Source of the DNA: Prosapia bicincta
Taxonomy: Eukaryota > Arthropoda > Insecta > Hemiptera > Cercopidae
Length of the DNA stretch: 64,000 nt
Direction of reading: 5' to 3'
Assembly (NCBI GenBank): GCA_036971475.1
Contig: JBAIZL010000003.1
Span: 83,259,595 to 83,323,594 of the forward strand
Both the position numbers and the translations under genes were made by a program. The notes under the pieces were generated by a model. The model was given only the letters and a program-made list of their open reading frames with translations, was not told the origin of the DNA and searched no databases. This document shows, piece by piece, positions 26,902-39,830 of the stretch (position 1 is its first letter; each line of letters begins with the position of its first letter).

Positions 26902-27167
26902 CTAGGTTGGTGTGTGAGCCTTGTAAGGTAAAGAGAGTTGACGGCCATGATGAGTAGCCGGCACGTTAATCACTTCGTACGTCGCCGCGTGTGAACTATC
27001 GTGGCCCGACTTCTTTACCGCCGAAATGGCAGCCAGCATCAATGCTAACAGGCTGACCATCATAGCTTTCCCCGCCATCATTGCTAGCGCGCCGAGTCCC
27101 ATCTTCAGCATGGTAGCGCCCATCATCACCAAAACCATGTTTGAGTCGTTTTTCTCTTTTTTTCGAC
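26902..27167 (-). CDS. Osiris-family protein, exon 2 (C-terminal part)
   Basis: The exon encodes residues 99-186 of a predicted 186-residue protein and ends in TAG. The 3' splice site reads TTTTGTTCTCACAG then GTCG on the minus strand, with the exon's first base at 27,167. The exon completes the Gly-99 codon begun in exon 1. Seen in order: a basic start (RKKEK, 100-104); a 40-residue hydrophobic segment (about 109-149) containing GALAMMAGKAMMVS; KK at 150-151; TYEVI at 161-165; and a His/Arg-rich tail ending PYKAHTPT. This succession is the C-terminal signature of the insect-specific Osiris (DUF1676) family. Osiris proteins are secretory-pathway/membrane proteins of cuticle-secreting epithelia, so a cuticle-related role is inferred from the family. 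I cannot assign which Osiris paralogue this is. The open frame continues upstream to 27,204, but that part is intron. Confidence 0.88.
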
Positions 27168-27734
27168 CTGTGAGAACAAAATTATTGGTTATTATTTGTT
27201 CCATAATTCAAACATTCATATGATAATATGTTTCTAGATGGCTTTCACTTGCACTATAAAACTAATTAGAAATGAAACAGTTTTATTAAATGTTAGTAAA
27301 CATTCCTATTTAATTCAGAAACCAGCCTGGAATAATATCAAAGACGAGAGATGCATTGTATACGCTTTTATCAAGCCTGCTGGTTTCCATTTCAGATAAA
27401 CTTTTGACATATTTAAATAACTTTTGAAAATGGGACTAACTTTGCATAATCAAATAAGTAAAACTATTATTTGAATACAAAAATAAGAAAACAAAAAAAA
27501 GGGTGCATATAAAATTTGTACTTACATATTTTGAGTAAAAACACGTTACGCAGTGCTGAATACAAAGTAACAATCAGATGTACTACAACAAGGAAACAGG
27601 GTATCACCATAAAACAGAAATACTTAAGAGATTGGGTACAATCCCATTAATGGCCCATGTTCGAAGCAAGAAACTAAGAAAATATGAGATTAACCTGCCT
27701 TTCTGGAATCAATCACATATCGATCATTATAAAA
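27168..27734. other. Unique intronic DNA next to exon 2
   Basis: About 570 bp of AT-rich single-copy-looking sequence separates exon 2 from array 2. It contains the acceptor region of the intron. No ORF of note and no repeat are visible. Confidence 0.6.
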
Positions 27735-28269
27735 TAGACCAAATTTGCTACTTGTAGCTTCTTCTTACCGAACATTGTAATACGATCATACATCCTTTAC
27801 AAACTCCTTGAATAAACAAAGAAATTGCTACTTGTAGCTTCTTCTTACCGCACACTGTAATACGATCATACATCCTTTACAAACTCCTTGAATAAAAAAA
27901 GAAATTGCTACTTGTAGCTTCTTCTTACCGCACACTGTAATACGATCATAAATCATTTACAAAATCCTTGAATAAACAAAGATATTGCTACTTGTAGCTT
28001 CTTTTTACCACACACTGTAATACGATCACACATCCTTTACAAACTCCTTGAATAAACAAAGAAATTGCTCCTTGTAGCTTCTTCTTACCGCACACTGTAA
28101 TACGATCATACATCCTTTACAAACTCCTTGCATAAACAAAGAAATTGCTACTTGTAGCTTCTTCTTACCGCACACTGTAATACGATCATACATCCTTTAC
28201 AAACTCCTTGAATAAACAAAGAAATTGCTACTTGTAGCTTCTTCTTACCGCACAATGTAATACGATCAT

Positions 28270-29400
28270 ACATTCTTAATCGACTCTTTAGAACACAAAG
28301 AATTTGCTACTTGTATCTTCTTCCTATCTCCTTCTGTAATACGATCATACATCCTTTACAAACTCTTAGAACACAAAGAACTTGCTACTTGTATCTTCTT
28401 CCTACCTCCCATTTTAATACAATCGTACATCCTTAACAAACTCATTACAACACAAAGAACTTGCTACTTGTATCTTCTTCCTTCCTATCCCTGTAACACG
28501 ATCATACATCCTTAACAAACTCCTTAGAACACATAGAACTTGCTACTTGCATCTTCTTCCTACCTCCCATTTTAATACAATCGTACATCCTTAACAAACT
28601 CATTACAACACAAAGAACTTGCTACTTGTATCTTCTTCCTTCCTATCCCTGTAACACGATCATACATCCTTAACAAACTCCTTAGAACACATAGAACTTG
28701 CTACTTGCATCTTCTTCCTACCTCCCATTGTAATACGATCGTACATCCTTAACAAACTCATTACAACACAAAGAACTTGCTACTTGTATCTTCTTCCTAC
28801 CTCCCATTGTAATACGATCGTACATCCTTAACAAACTCATTACAACACAAAGAACTTGCTACTTGTATCTTCTTCCTACCTCCCATTTTAATACAATCGT
28901 ACATCCTTAACAAACTCATTACAACACAAAGAACTTGCTACTTGTATCTTCTTCCTTCCTATCCCTGTAACACGATCATACATCCTTAACAAACTCCTTA
29001 GAACACATAGAACTTGCTACTTGCATCTTCTTCCTACCTCCCATTGTAATACGATCGTACATCCTTAACACACTCCTTAGAACACATAGAACTTGCTACT
29101 TGCATCTTCTTCCTACCTCCCATTGTAATACGATCGTACATCCTTAACACACTCTTTAGAACACATAGAACTTGCTACTTGCATCTTCTTCCTACCTCCC
29201 ATTGTAATACGATCGTACATCCTTAACACACTCTTTAGAACACATAGAACTTGCTACTTGCATCTTCTTCCTACCTCCCATTGTAACACGATCATACATC
29301 CTTAACACACTCTTTAGAACACATAGAACTTGCTACTTGCATCTTCTTCCTACCTCCCATTGTAATACGATCGTACATCCTTAACAAACTCTTTAGAACA
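28270..29400. repeat. CCCATTG sub-block of array 2
   Basis: Consecutive 79-bp units in which CTCCCATTGTAATACGATCG alternates with a TATCCCTGTAACACGATCAT type, partly as dimers of about 158 bp. Late in the block (about 29.04-29.40 kb) the alternation stops and one type is tandemly repeated with little change, pointing to recent local expansion. Confidence 0.75.
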
Positions 29401-32400
29401 CAAAGAATTGGCTACTTTTATTTTCTTACTACCTCCTTCTGTAATACGATTATACATACTTTACAAACTCTATAGAACAGAAAGGATTTTCTACTTGTAT
29501 CACCTTCCTACCTCCTTCTGTAATACTATCATACATCCGTTAAAAATTCCTTGAATAAACAAAGAAATTGCTACTTGTAGCTTCTTCCTATCTCCTTCTG
29601 TAATACGATCATACATCCTTTACAAACTCTTAGAACACAAAGAACATGCTACTTGTATCTTCTTCCTACCTCCCATTGTAATACGATCGTACATCCTTAA
29701 CAAACTCATTACAACACAAAGAACTTGCTACTTGTATCTTCTTCCTTCCTATCCCTGTAACACGATCATACATCCTTAACAAACTCTTTAAAACACAAAG
29801 AACTTCCTACTTGCATCTTCTTCCTACCTCCCATTGTAATACGATCGTACGTCCTTAACAAACTCTTTTGAACACAAAGAATTGGCTACTTTTATTTTCT
29901 TACTACCTCCTTCTGTAATACGATTATACATACTTTACAAACTCTTTAGAACAGAAAGAATTTTCTACTTGTATCTCTTCTCTACCTCCTTTTGTAATAC
30001 GATCATACATCCTTTACAAATTCTTTATAACACAAAGAATTTGCTACTTGTATCTTCCTCTTACCTCCTTCTGCTATACGATCATACATCATTTACAAAC
30101 TCTTTAGAACACAAAGAATTTGCTACTTGTAACTTCTTCCTACCTCCTTCTGTAATACGATCATACATCCTTTACAAACTACTTGAATAAACAAGGAAAA
30201 TGCTACCTGTAGCTTCTTCTTACCGCACTCTGTAATACGATCAAACATCCTTTACAAAATCCTTGTATAAAAAAAGAATTTGCTACTTATAGCTTCTTCT
30301 TACCGGACACTGTAATACGATCATACATCCTTTACAAACTACTTGAATAAACAAAGAAAATCCTACTTGTAGCTTCTTCTTACCGCACTCTGTAATACGA
30401 TCATACACCCTTTACAAACTACTTGAATAAACAAAGAAAATGCTACTTGTAGCTTCTTCTTACCGCACTCTGTAATACGATCATACATCCTTTACAAAAT
30501 CCTTGTATAAAAAAAGAATTTGCTACTTGTAGCTTCTTCTTACCGGACACTGTAATACGATCATATATCCTTTACAAACTCCTTGAATAAACAAAGAAAT
30601 TGCTATTTGTAGCTTCGTCTTACCGGACACTGTAATACGATCATACATCCTTTACAAACTACATGAATAAACAAAGAAAATGCTACTTGTAGCTTCTTCT
30701 TACCGCACTCTGTAATACGATCATACATCCTTTACAAAATCCTTGTATAAAAAAAGAATTTGCTACTTGTAGCTTCTTCTTACCGGACACTATAATACGA
30801 CCATATATCCTTTACAAACTCCTTGAATAAACAAAGAACTTGCTACTTGTATCTTCCTCTTACATCCTTCTGGTATACGATCATACATCATTTACAAACT
30901 CTTTAGAACAGAAAGAATTGGCTACTTGTATCTCCTTTCTACCTCCTTCTGTAATACGATCATACATCCTTTACAAACTCCTTCAATAAACAAAGAAATA
31001 GCTATTTGTAGCTTCCTCTTACCGCACACTGTAATACGGTCATACATCTTTTACAAACTCCTTGAATAAACAAATAAATTGCTACTTGTAGCTTCTTCTT
31101 ACCGCACACTGTAATACGATCATACATCCTTTACAAAACTCCTTGAATAAACAAAGAAATTGGTACTTGTAGCTTCTTCTTACCGCACACTGTAATACGA
31201 TCATACATCCTTTACAAACTCCTTCAATAAACAAAGAAATTGGTACTTGTAGTTTCTTCTTACCGCACACTGTAATACGATCATACGTAATTTACAAACT
31301 CCATGAATAAACAAAGAAATTGCTACTTGTAGCTTCTTCTTACCGCACAATGTAATACAATCACACATTCTTTACAAACTCCTTGAATAAACAAAGAAAT
31401 TTCTACTTGTAGCTTCTTCTTACCGCACACTGTAATAAGATTATACATCCTTTACAAAACCCTTGAATAAACAAAGAAATTGCTACTTGTAGCTTCTTCC
31501 TACCGCACACTGTAATACGGTCATATATTCTTAACAAACTCTTTAGAACACAAACAATTTGCTACTTGTATCTTACTCTTACATCCTTCTCGTATACGAT
31601 CATACATCCTTTACAAACTCTTTAGAACACAAAGACTATACTACTTATATCTTCTTCCTACCTCCTTCTGTAATACGATCATACATCCTTTACAAACTCT
31701 TTAGAACACAAAGAATATACTACTTATATCTTCTTCCTACCTCCTTCTGTAATACGATCATACATCCTTTACAAACTCTTTAGAACACAAAGAATATACT
31801 ACTTATATCCTCTTCCTACCTCCTTCTGTAATACGATCATACATCCTTTACAAACTCTTTAGAACACAAAGAATATACTACTTATATCCTCTTCCTACCT
31901 CCTTCTGTAATACGATCATACATAATTTACAAACTCTTTAGAACATAAAGAATTTGCTACTTGTATCTTTTTCCTTCCTCTCATTGTAATACGATTATAC
32001 ATCCCTAACAAACTCTTTAGAACACAAAGAATTGGCTACTTGTATTTTCTTCCTACCTCCATCTGTAATACGATCATACATCAGTTACAAACTCTATAGG
32101 ACACAAAGAATATACTACTCATAATCTTATTCCTACGTCCTTTTGTAATACGATCATACATAATTTACAAACTCTTTAGAGCACAAGAGTTTGCTACTTG
32201 TATCTTCTACCTACCTCGTTCTGTATTACAATCATACATTCTTAACAAACTCTTTAGAACACAAAGAATTTGCTACTTGTATCTTTTACCTTCCTCTCAT
32301 TGTAATACGATCATACATCCCTAACAAACTCTTTAGAACACAAAGAATTGGCTACTTGTATTTTCTTCCTACCTCCATCTGTAATACGATCATACATCAG

Positions 32401-35279
32401 TTACAAACTCTATAGAACACAAAGAATATACTACTTATAATCTTCTTCCTACGTCCTTCTGTAATACGATCATACATAATTTACAAACTCTTTAGAGCAC
32501 AAAGAGTTTACTACTTGTATCTTCTTCCTACCTCGTTCTGTAATACGATCATACATCCTTATCAAACACTTTAGAACACAGAAAATTGGCTACTTTTATC
32601 ATCTTCCTACCTCCTTCTGTTATACGATTATACATCGTTTACAAACTCTTTAGAACAGAAAGGATTTTCTACTTTAACTCTTCTCTACCTCCTTTTGTAA
32701 TACGATCATACATCCTTTACAAATTCTTTATAAAACAAAGAATTTGCTACTTGTATCTCCTTCCTACCGCGTTCTGTAATACGATCATACATCCCTTACA
32801 AACGCCTTCAATAAACAAAGAACTTGCTACTTGTATATTCCTCTTACATCCTTCTGGTATACGATCATACATCCTTTACAAACTCCTTCATTAAACAAAA
32901 AAAATTGCTCCTTGTAGCTTCTTTTTACCGCACACTGTAATACGATCATACATCCTTCACAAACTCCTTGCATAAACAAAGAAATTGCTACTTGTAGCTT
33001 CTTCTTACCGCACACTGTAATACGATCATACATCCTTTACAAACTCTTAGAACACAAGGAACATGCTACTTGTATCTTCTTCCTACCTACCATTGTAATA
33101 CGATCGTACATCCTTAACAAACTCATTACAACACAAAGACCTACCTACTTGCATATTCTTCCTACCTCCCATTGTAATACGATCGTACATCCTTAACAAA
33201 CTCTTTAGAACACAAAGAATTGGGTACTTTTATTTTATATCATACATCCGTTAAAAACTCCTTGAATAAACAAAGAAATTGCTACTTGTAGCTTCTTCCT
33301 ATCTCCTTCTGTAATACGATCATACATCCTTTACAAACTCTTAGAACACAAAGAACATGCTACTTGTATCTTCTTCCTACCTCCCATTGTAATACGATCG
33401 TACATCCTTAACAAACTCATTACAACACAAAGAACTTGCTACTTGTATCTTCTTCCTTCCAATCCCTGTAACACGATCATACATCCTTAACAAACTCCTT
33501 AGAACACAAAGAACTTCCTACTTGCATCTTCTTCCTACCTCCCATTGTAATACGATCGTACGTCCTTAACAAACTCTTTTGAACACAAAGAATTGGCTAC
33601 TTTTATTTTCTTACTACCTCCTTCTGTAATACGATCGTACATCCTTAACAAACTCTATAGAACACAAAGAATATACTACTGATATCTTCTTCCTACCTCC
33701 TTCTGTAATACGATTATACATACTTTACAAACTCTTTAGAACAGAAAGGATTTTCTACTTGTATCTCTTCTCTACCTCCTTTTGTAATACGATCATACAT
33801 CCTTTACAAATTCTTTATAACACAAAGAATTTGCTACTTGTATCTTCCACTTACCTCCTTCTGCTATACGATCATACATCATTTACAAACTCTTTAGAAC
33901 ACAAAGAATTTGCTACTTGTAACTTCTTCCTACCTCCTTCTGTAATACGATCATACATCCTTTACAAACTTCTTGAATAAACAAAGAAAATGCTACTTGT
34001 AGCTTCTTCTTACCGCACTCTGTAATACGATCAAACATCCTTTACAAAATCCTTGTATAAAAAAAGAATTTGCTACTTGTAGCTTCTTCTTACCGGACAC
34101 TGTAATACGATCATACATCCTTTACAAACTCCTTGAATAAACAAAGAAATTGCTATTTGTAGCTTCGTCTTACCGCACACTGTAATACGATCATACATCC
34201 TTTACAAACTCCTTGAATAAACAAAGAACTTGCTACTTGTATCTTCCTCTTACATCCTTCTGGTATACGGTCATACATCATTTACAAACTCTTTAGAACA
34301 CAAAGAATTGGCTACTTGTATCTCCTTTATACCTCCTTCTGTAATACGATCATACATCCTTCACAAACTCCTTCAATAAACAAAGAAATTGCTATTTGTA
34401 GCTTCCTCTTACCGCACACTGTAATACGATCATACGTCTTTTACAAACTCCTTCAATAAACAAATAAATTGCTACTTGTAGCTTCTTCTTACCGCACACT
34501 GTAATACGATCATACATCCTTTACAAACTTATTGAATAAACAAAGAAATTGGTACTTGTAGCTTCTTCTTACCGCACACTGTAATACGATCATACGTAAT
34601 TTACAAACTCCATGAATAAACAAAGAAATTGCTACTTGTAGCTTCTTCTTACCGCACAATGTAATACAATCACACATTCTTTACAAACTCCTTGAATAAA
34701 CAAAGAAATTTCTACTTGTAGCTTCTTCTTAACGCACACTGTAATAACATTATACATCCTTTACAAAACCCTTGAATAAACAAAGAAATTGCTACTTGTA
34801 GCTTCTTCCTACCGCACACTGTAATACGGTCATATATTCCTAACAAACTCTTTAGAACACAAAGAATTTGCTACTTGTATCTTTTTCCTTCCTCTCATTG
34901 TAATACGATCATACATCCCTAACAAAATCTTTAGAACACAAAGAATTGGCTACTTGTATTTTCTTCCTACCTCCATCTGTAATACGACCATACATCAGTT
35001 ACAAACTCATTACAACACAAAGAACTTGCTACTTGTATCTCCTTCCTACCGCGTTCTGTAATACGATCATACATCCCTTACAAACGCGTTCAATAAACAA
35101 AGAACTTGCTACTTGTATATTCCTCTTACATCCTTCTGGTATACGATCATACATCCTTTACAAACTCCTTCATTAAACAAAAAAAATTGCTCCTTGTAGC
35201 TTCTTCTTACCGCACACTGTAATACGATCATACATCCTTCACACACTCCTTGCATAAACAAAGAAATTGCTACTTGTAT

Positions 35280-36070
35280 CTTCTTCCTACCTACCATTGT
35301 AATACGATCGTACATCCTTAACAAACTCATTACAACACAAAGAACTTCCTACTTGCATATTCTTCCTACCTCCCATTGTAATACGATCGTACATCCTTAA
35401 CAAACTCTTTAGAACACAAAGAATTGGCTACTTTTATTTTCTTACTACCTAATTCTGTAATACGATTATACATACTTTACAAACTCTTTAGAACAGAAAG
35501 GATTTTCTACTTGTATCTCTTCTCTACCTCCTTTTGTAATACGATCATACATCTTTTACAAATTCTTTATAACACAAAGAATTTGCTACTTGTTTCTTCC
35601 TCTTACCTCCTTCTGCTATACGATCATACATCATTTACAAACTCTTTAGAACACAAAGAATTTGCTACTTGTAACTTCTTCCTACCTCCTTCTGTAATAC
35701 GATCATACATCCTTTACAAACTTCTTGAATAAAAAAAGAAAATGCAACTTGTAGCTTCTTTTTACCGGACACTGTATTACGATCATACATCCTTTACAAA
35801 CTCCTTGAATAAACAAAGAAATTGCTACATGTATCTCCTTCCTAACTCGTTCTGTAATACGATCATACATCCTTTACAAACTCCTTCAATAAACAAAGAA
35901 ATTGCTATTTGTAGCTTCCTCTTACCGCACACTGTAATACGATCATACATCTTTTACAAACTCCTTGAATAAACAAATAAATTGCTACTTGTAGCTTCTT
36001 CTTACCGCACACTGTAATACGATCAAACATCCTTTACAAACTCCTTGAATAAACAAAGAAATTGGTACTT
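35280..36070. repeat. Higher-order block of array 2, first copy
   Basis: This ordered set of about ten class A/B units recurs 8,283 bp further on at about 43,563-44,353, and its central part again from about 45.85 kb (offset 2,221 from the second copy). Shared oddities such as CTACCTAATTCTG at 35,445 and 43,728 show that these are copies of the block and not independently similar units. Confidence 0.75.
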
Positions 36071-38259
36071 GTAGCTTCTTCTTACCGCACACTGTAATAC
36101 GATCATACATCCTTTACAAACTCCATGAATAAAAAAAGAAATTACTACTTGTAGCTTCTTCTTACCGCACAATGTAATACAATCACACATTCTTTACAAA
36201 CTCCTTGAATAAACAAAGAAATTTCTACTTGAAGCTTCTTCTTACCGCACACTGTAATACGATCATACATCCTTTACAAACTCCATGAATAAACAAAAAA
36301 ATTGCTACTTGTAGCTCCTTTTTACCGCACACTGTAATAAGATTATACATCCTTTACAAAACCCTTGAATAAACAAAGAAATTGCTACTTGTAGCTTCTT
36401 CCTACCGCACACTGTAATACGATCATACATCCTTTATAAACTCTTTAGATTACAAAGAATTGGCTACTTGTATTTTCATCCTACCTCCTTCTGTAATACG
36501 ATCATACATCCTTTGCAAACTCTTTAGAACACAAAGAATATACTACTTATATCTTCTTCCTACCTCCTTCTGTAATACGATCATACATAATTTACAAACT
36601 CTTTAGAGCACAACGAGTTTGCTAGTTGTATCTTCTACGTACCTCGTTCTGTATTACAATCATCCATTCTTAACAAACTCTTTAGAACACAAAGAATTTG
36701 CTACTTGTATCTTTTTCCTTCCTCTCATTTTAATACGATCATACATCCTTAACAAACTCTTTAGAACACAAAGAATTGGCTACTTGTATTTTCTTCCTAC
36801 CTCCATCTGTAATACGATCATACATCAGTTACAAACACTATAGGACACAAAGAATATACTACTTATAATCTTATTCCTACGTCCTTCTGTAATACGATCA
36901 TACATAATTTACAAACTCTTTAGAGCACAAAGAGTTTGCTTCTTGTATCTTCTACCTACCTCGTTCTGTATTACAATCATACATTCTTAACAAACTCTTT
37001 ACAACACAAAAAATTTGCTACTTGTATCTTTTTCCTTCCTCTCATTGTAATACGATCATACATCCTTTACAAACTCTTTAGAACAGAAAGGATTTTCTAC
37101 TTTTGTCTCTTCTCTACCTCCTTTTGTAATACGATCATACATCCTTTACAAATTCTTTATAACACAAAAAATTTGCTACTTGTATCTCCTTCCTACCTCC
37201 TTCTGTATTACGATCATACATCCTTAACAAATTCTTTATAACCCAAAGAATTTACTACTTGTATCTCCTTCCTACCGCGTTCTGTAATACGATCATACAT
37301 CCCTTACAAACGCCTTCAATAAACAAAGAACTTGCTACTTGTATCTTCCTCTTACATCCTTCTGGTATACGATCATACATCCTTTACAAACTCCTTCAAT
37401 AAACAAAGACATTGCTCCTTGTAGCTTCTTCTTACCGCACACTGTATTACGATCACACATTATTCACAAACTCCTTGCATAAACAAAGAAATTGCTACTT
37501 GTAGCTTCTTCTTACCGCACACTGTAATACGATCATACATTCTTAATCGACTCTTTAGAACACAAAGAACTTGCTACTTGTATCTTCTTCCTACCTCCCA
37601 TTGTAATACGATCGTACATCCTTAACAAACTCATTACAACACAAAGAACTTGCTACTTGTATCTTCTTCCTTCCTATCCCTGTAACACGTTCATACATCC
37701 TTAACAAACTCTTTAGAACACAAAGAACTTGCTACTTGCATCTTCTTCCTACCTCCCATTGTAATACGATCGTACATCCTTAACACACTCTTTAGAACAC
37801 AAAGAATTGGCTACTTTTATTTTCTTACTACCTCCTTCTGCAATACGATTATACATACTTTACAAACTCTTTAGAACAGAAAGGATTTTCTACTTGTATC
37901 TCTTCTCTACCTTCTTTTGTAATACGATCATACATCCTTTACAAATTCTTTATAACACTAAGAATTTACTACTTGTATCTTCCTCTTACCTCCTTCTGGT
38001 ATACGATCATACATCATTAACAAACTCTTTAGAACACAAAGAATTTGCTACTTGTAACTTATTCCTACCTCCTTCTGTAATACGATCATACATCCTTTAC
38101 AAAATCCATGAATAAAAAAAGAATTTGCTACTTGTAGCTTCCTCTTACCGGACACTGTAATACGATCATACATCCTTTACAAACTCCTTGAATAAACAAA
38201 GAAATTGCTATTTGTAGCTTCGTCTTACCGCACACTGTAATACGATCATACATCCTTTA

Positions 38260-39000
38260 CAAACTCCTTCAATAAACAAAGAATTTGCTACATGTATCTC
38301 CTTCCTAACTCGTTCTGTAATACGATCATACATCCTTTACAAACTCCTTGAATAAACAAAGAAATTGCTACATGTATCTCCTTCCTAACTCGTTCTGTAA
38401 TACGATCATACATCCTTTACAAACTCCTTCAATAAACAAAGAAATTGCTATTTGTAGCTTCCTCTTACCGCACACTGTAATACGATCATACATCTTTTAC
38501 AAACTCCTTGAATAAACAAATAAATTGCTACTTGTAGCGTCTTCTTACCGCACACTGTAATACGATCACACATCCTTTACAAACTCCTTCAATAAACAAA
38601 GAATTTGCTACATGTATCTCCTTCCTAACTCGTTCTGTAATACGATCATACATCCTTTACAAACTCCTTCAATAAACAAAGAAATTGCTACATGTATCTC
38701 CTTCCTAACTCGTTCTGTAATACGATCATACATCCTTTACAAACTCCTTCAATAAACAAAGAAATTGCTATTTGTAGCTTCCTCTTACCGCACACTGTAA
38801 TACGGTCACACATCCTTTACAAACTCCTTCAATAAACAAAGAATTTGCTACATGTATCTCCTTCCTAACTCGTTCTGTAATACGATCATACATCCTTTAC
38901 AAACTCCTTCAATAAACAAAGAAATTGCTACATGTATCTCCTTCCTAACTCGTTCTGTAATACGATCATACATCTTTTACAAACTCCTTGAATAAACAAA
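38260..39000. repeat. Local expansion of an array 2 variant (ACATGTATCTCC units)
   Basis: Units with GCTACATGTATCTCCTTCC and TAACTCGTTCTG are repeated about six times here, alternating irregularly with TATTTGTAGCTTCCTC units. Elsewhere in the array this variant occurs only singly, so it was amplified locally. Confidence 0.65.
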
Positions 39001-39239
39001 TAAATTGCTACTTGTAGCGTCTTCTTACCGCACACTGTAATACGATCACACATCCTTTACAAACTCCTTGAATAAACAAAGAAATTGGTACTTGTAGCTT
39101 CTTCTTACCGCACACTGTAATACGATCATACATCCTTTACAAACTCCATGAATAAACAAAGAAATTACTACTTGTAGCTTCTTCTTACCGCACAATGTAA
39201 TACAATCACACATTCTTTACAAACTCCTTGAATAAACAA

Positions 39240-39830
39240 AGAAATTTCTACTTGTAGCTTCTTCTTACCGCACACTATAATACGATCATTCATCCTTCAC
39301 AAACTCCATGAATAAACAAAGAAATTTCTACTTGTATCTTCTTCTTACCGCACACTGTAATACGATCATACATCCTTTACAAACTCCATGAATAAACAAA
39401 GAAATTTCTACTTGTAGCTTCTTCTTACCGCACACTATAATACGATCATACATCCTTCACAAACTCCATGAATAAACAAAGAAATTTCTACTTGTAGCTT
39501 CTTCTTACCGCACACTGTAATACGATCATACATCCTTTACAAACTCCATGAATAAACAAAGAAATTTCTACTTGTAGCTTCTTCTTACCGCACACTATAA
39601 TACGATCATACATCCTTTACAAACTCCATGAATAAACAAAGAAATTTCTCCATGTAGCTTCTTCTTACCGCACACTATAATACGATCATACATCCTTTAC
39701 AAACTCCATGAATAAACAAAGAAATTTCTACTTGTAGCTTCTTCTTACCTCACACTATAATACGATCATACATCCTTTACAAACTCCTTGAATAAACAAA
39801 GAAATTTCTACTTGTAGCTTCTTCTTACCG
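39240..39830. repeat. Homogeneous class A stretch of array 2
   Basis: Seven to eight 80-bp class A units in a row share AAATTTCTACTTGTAGC and mostly CACACTATAATACGATC and CTCCATGAATAAAC, with only a few differences. This is the most homogeneous class A run in the array and a likely site of recent expansion. Confidence 0.7.

Noticed and set aside
27168..27204. In-frame upstream extension of Osiris exon 2 (starting ATG at 27,204)
   Set aside because: It includes the TTTTGTTCTCACAG acceptor, lacks family similarity and a signal peptide, and the exon 1 phase fits the acceptor exactly.
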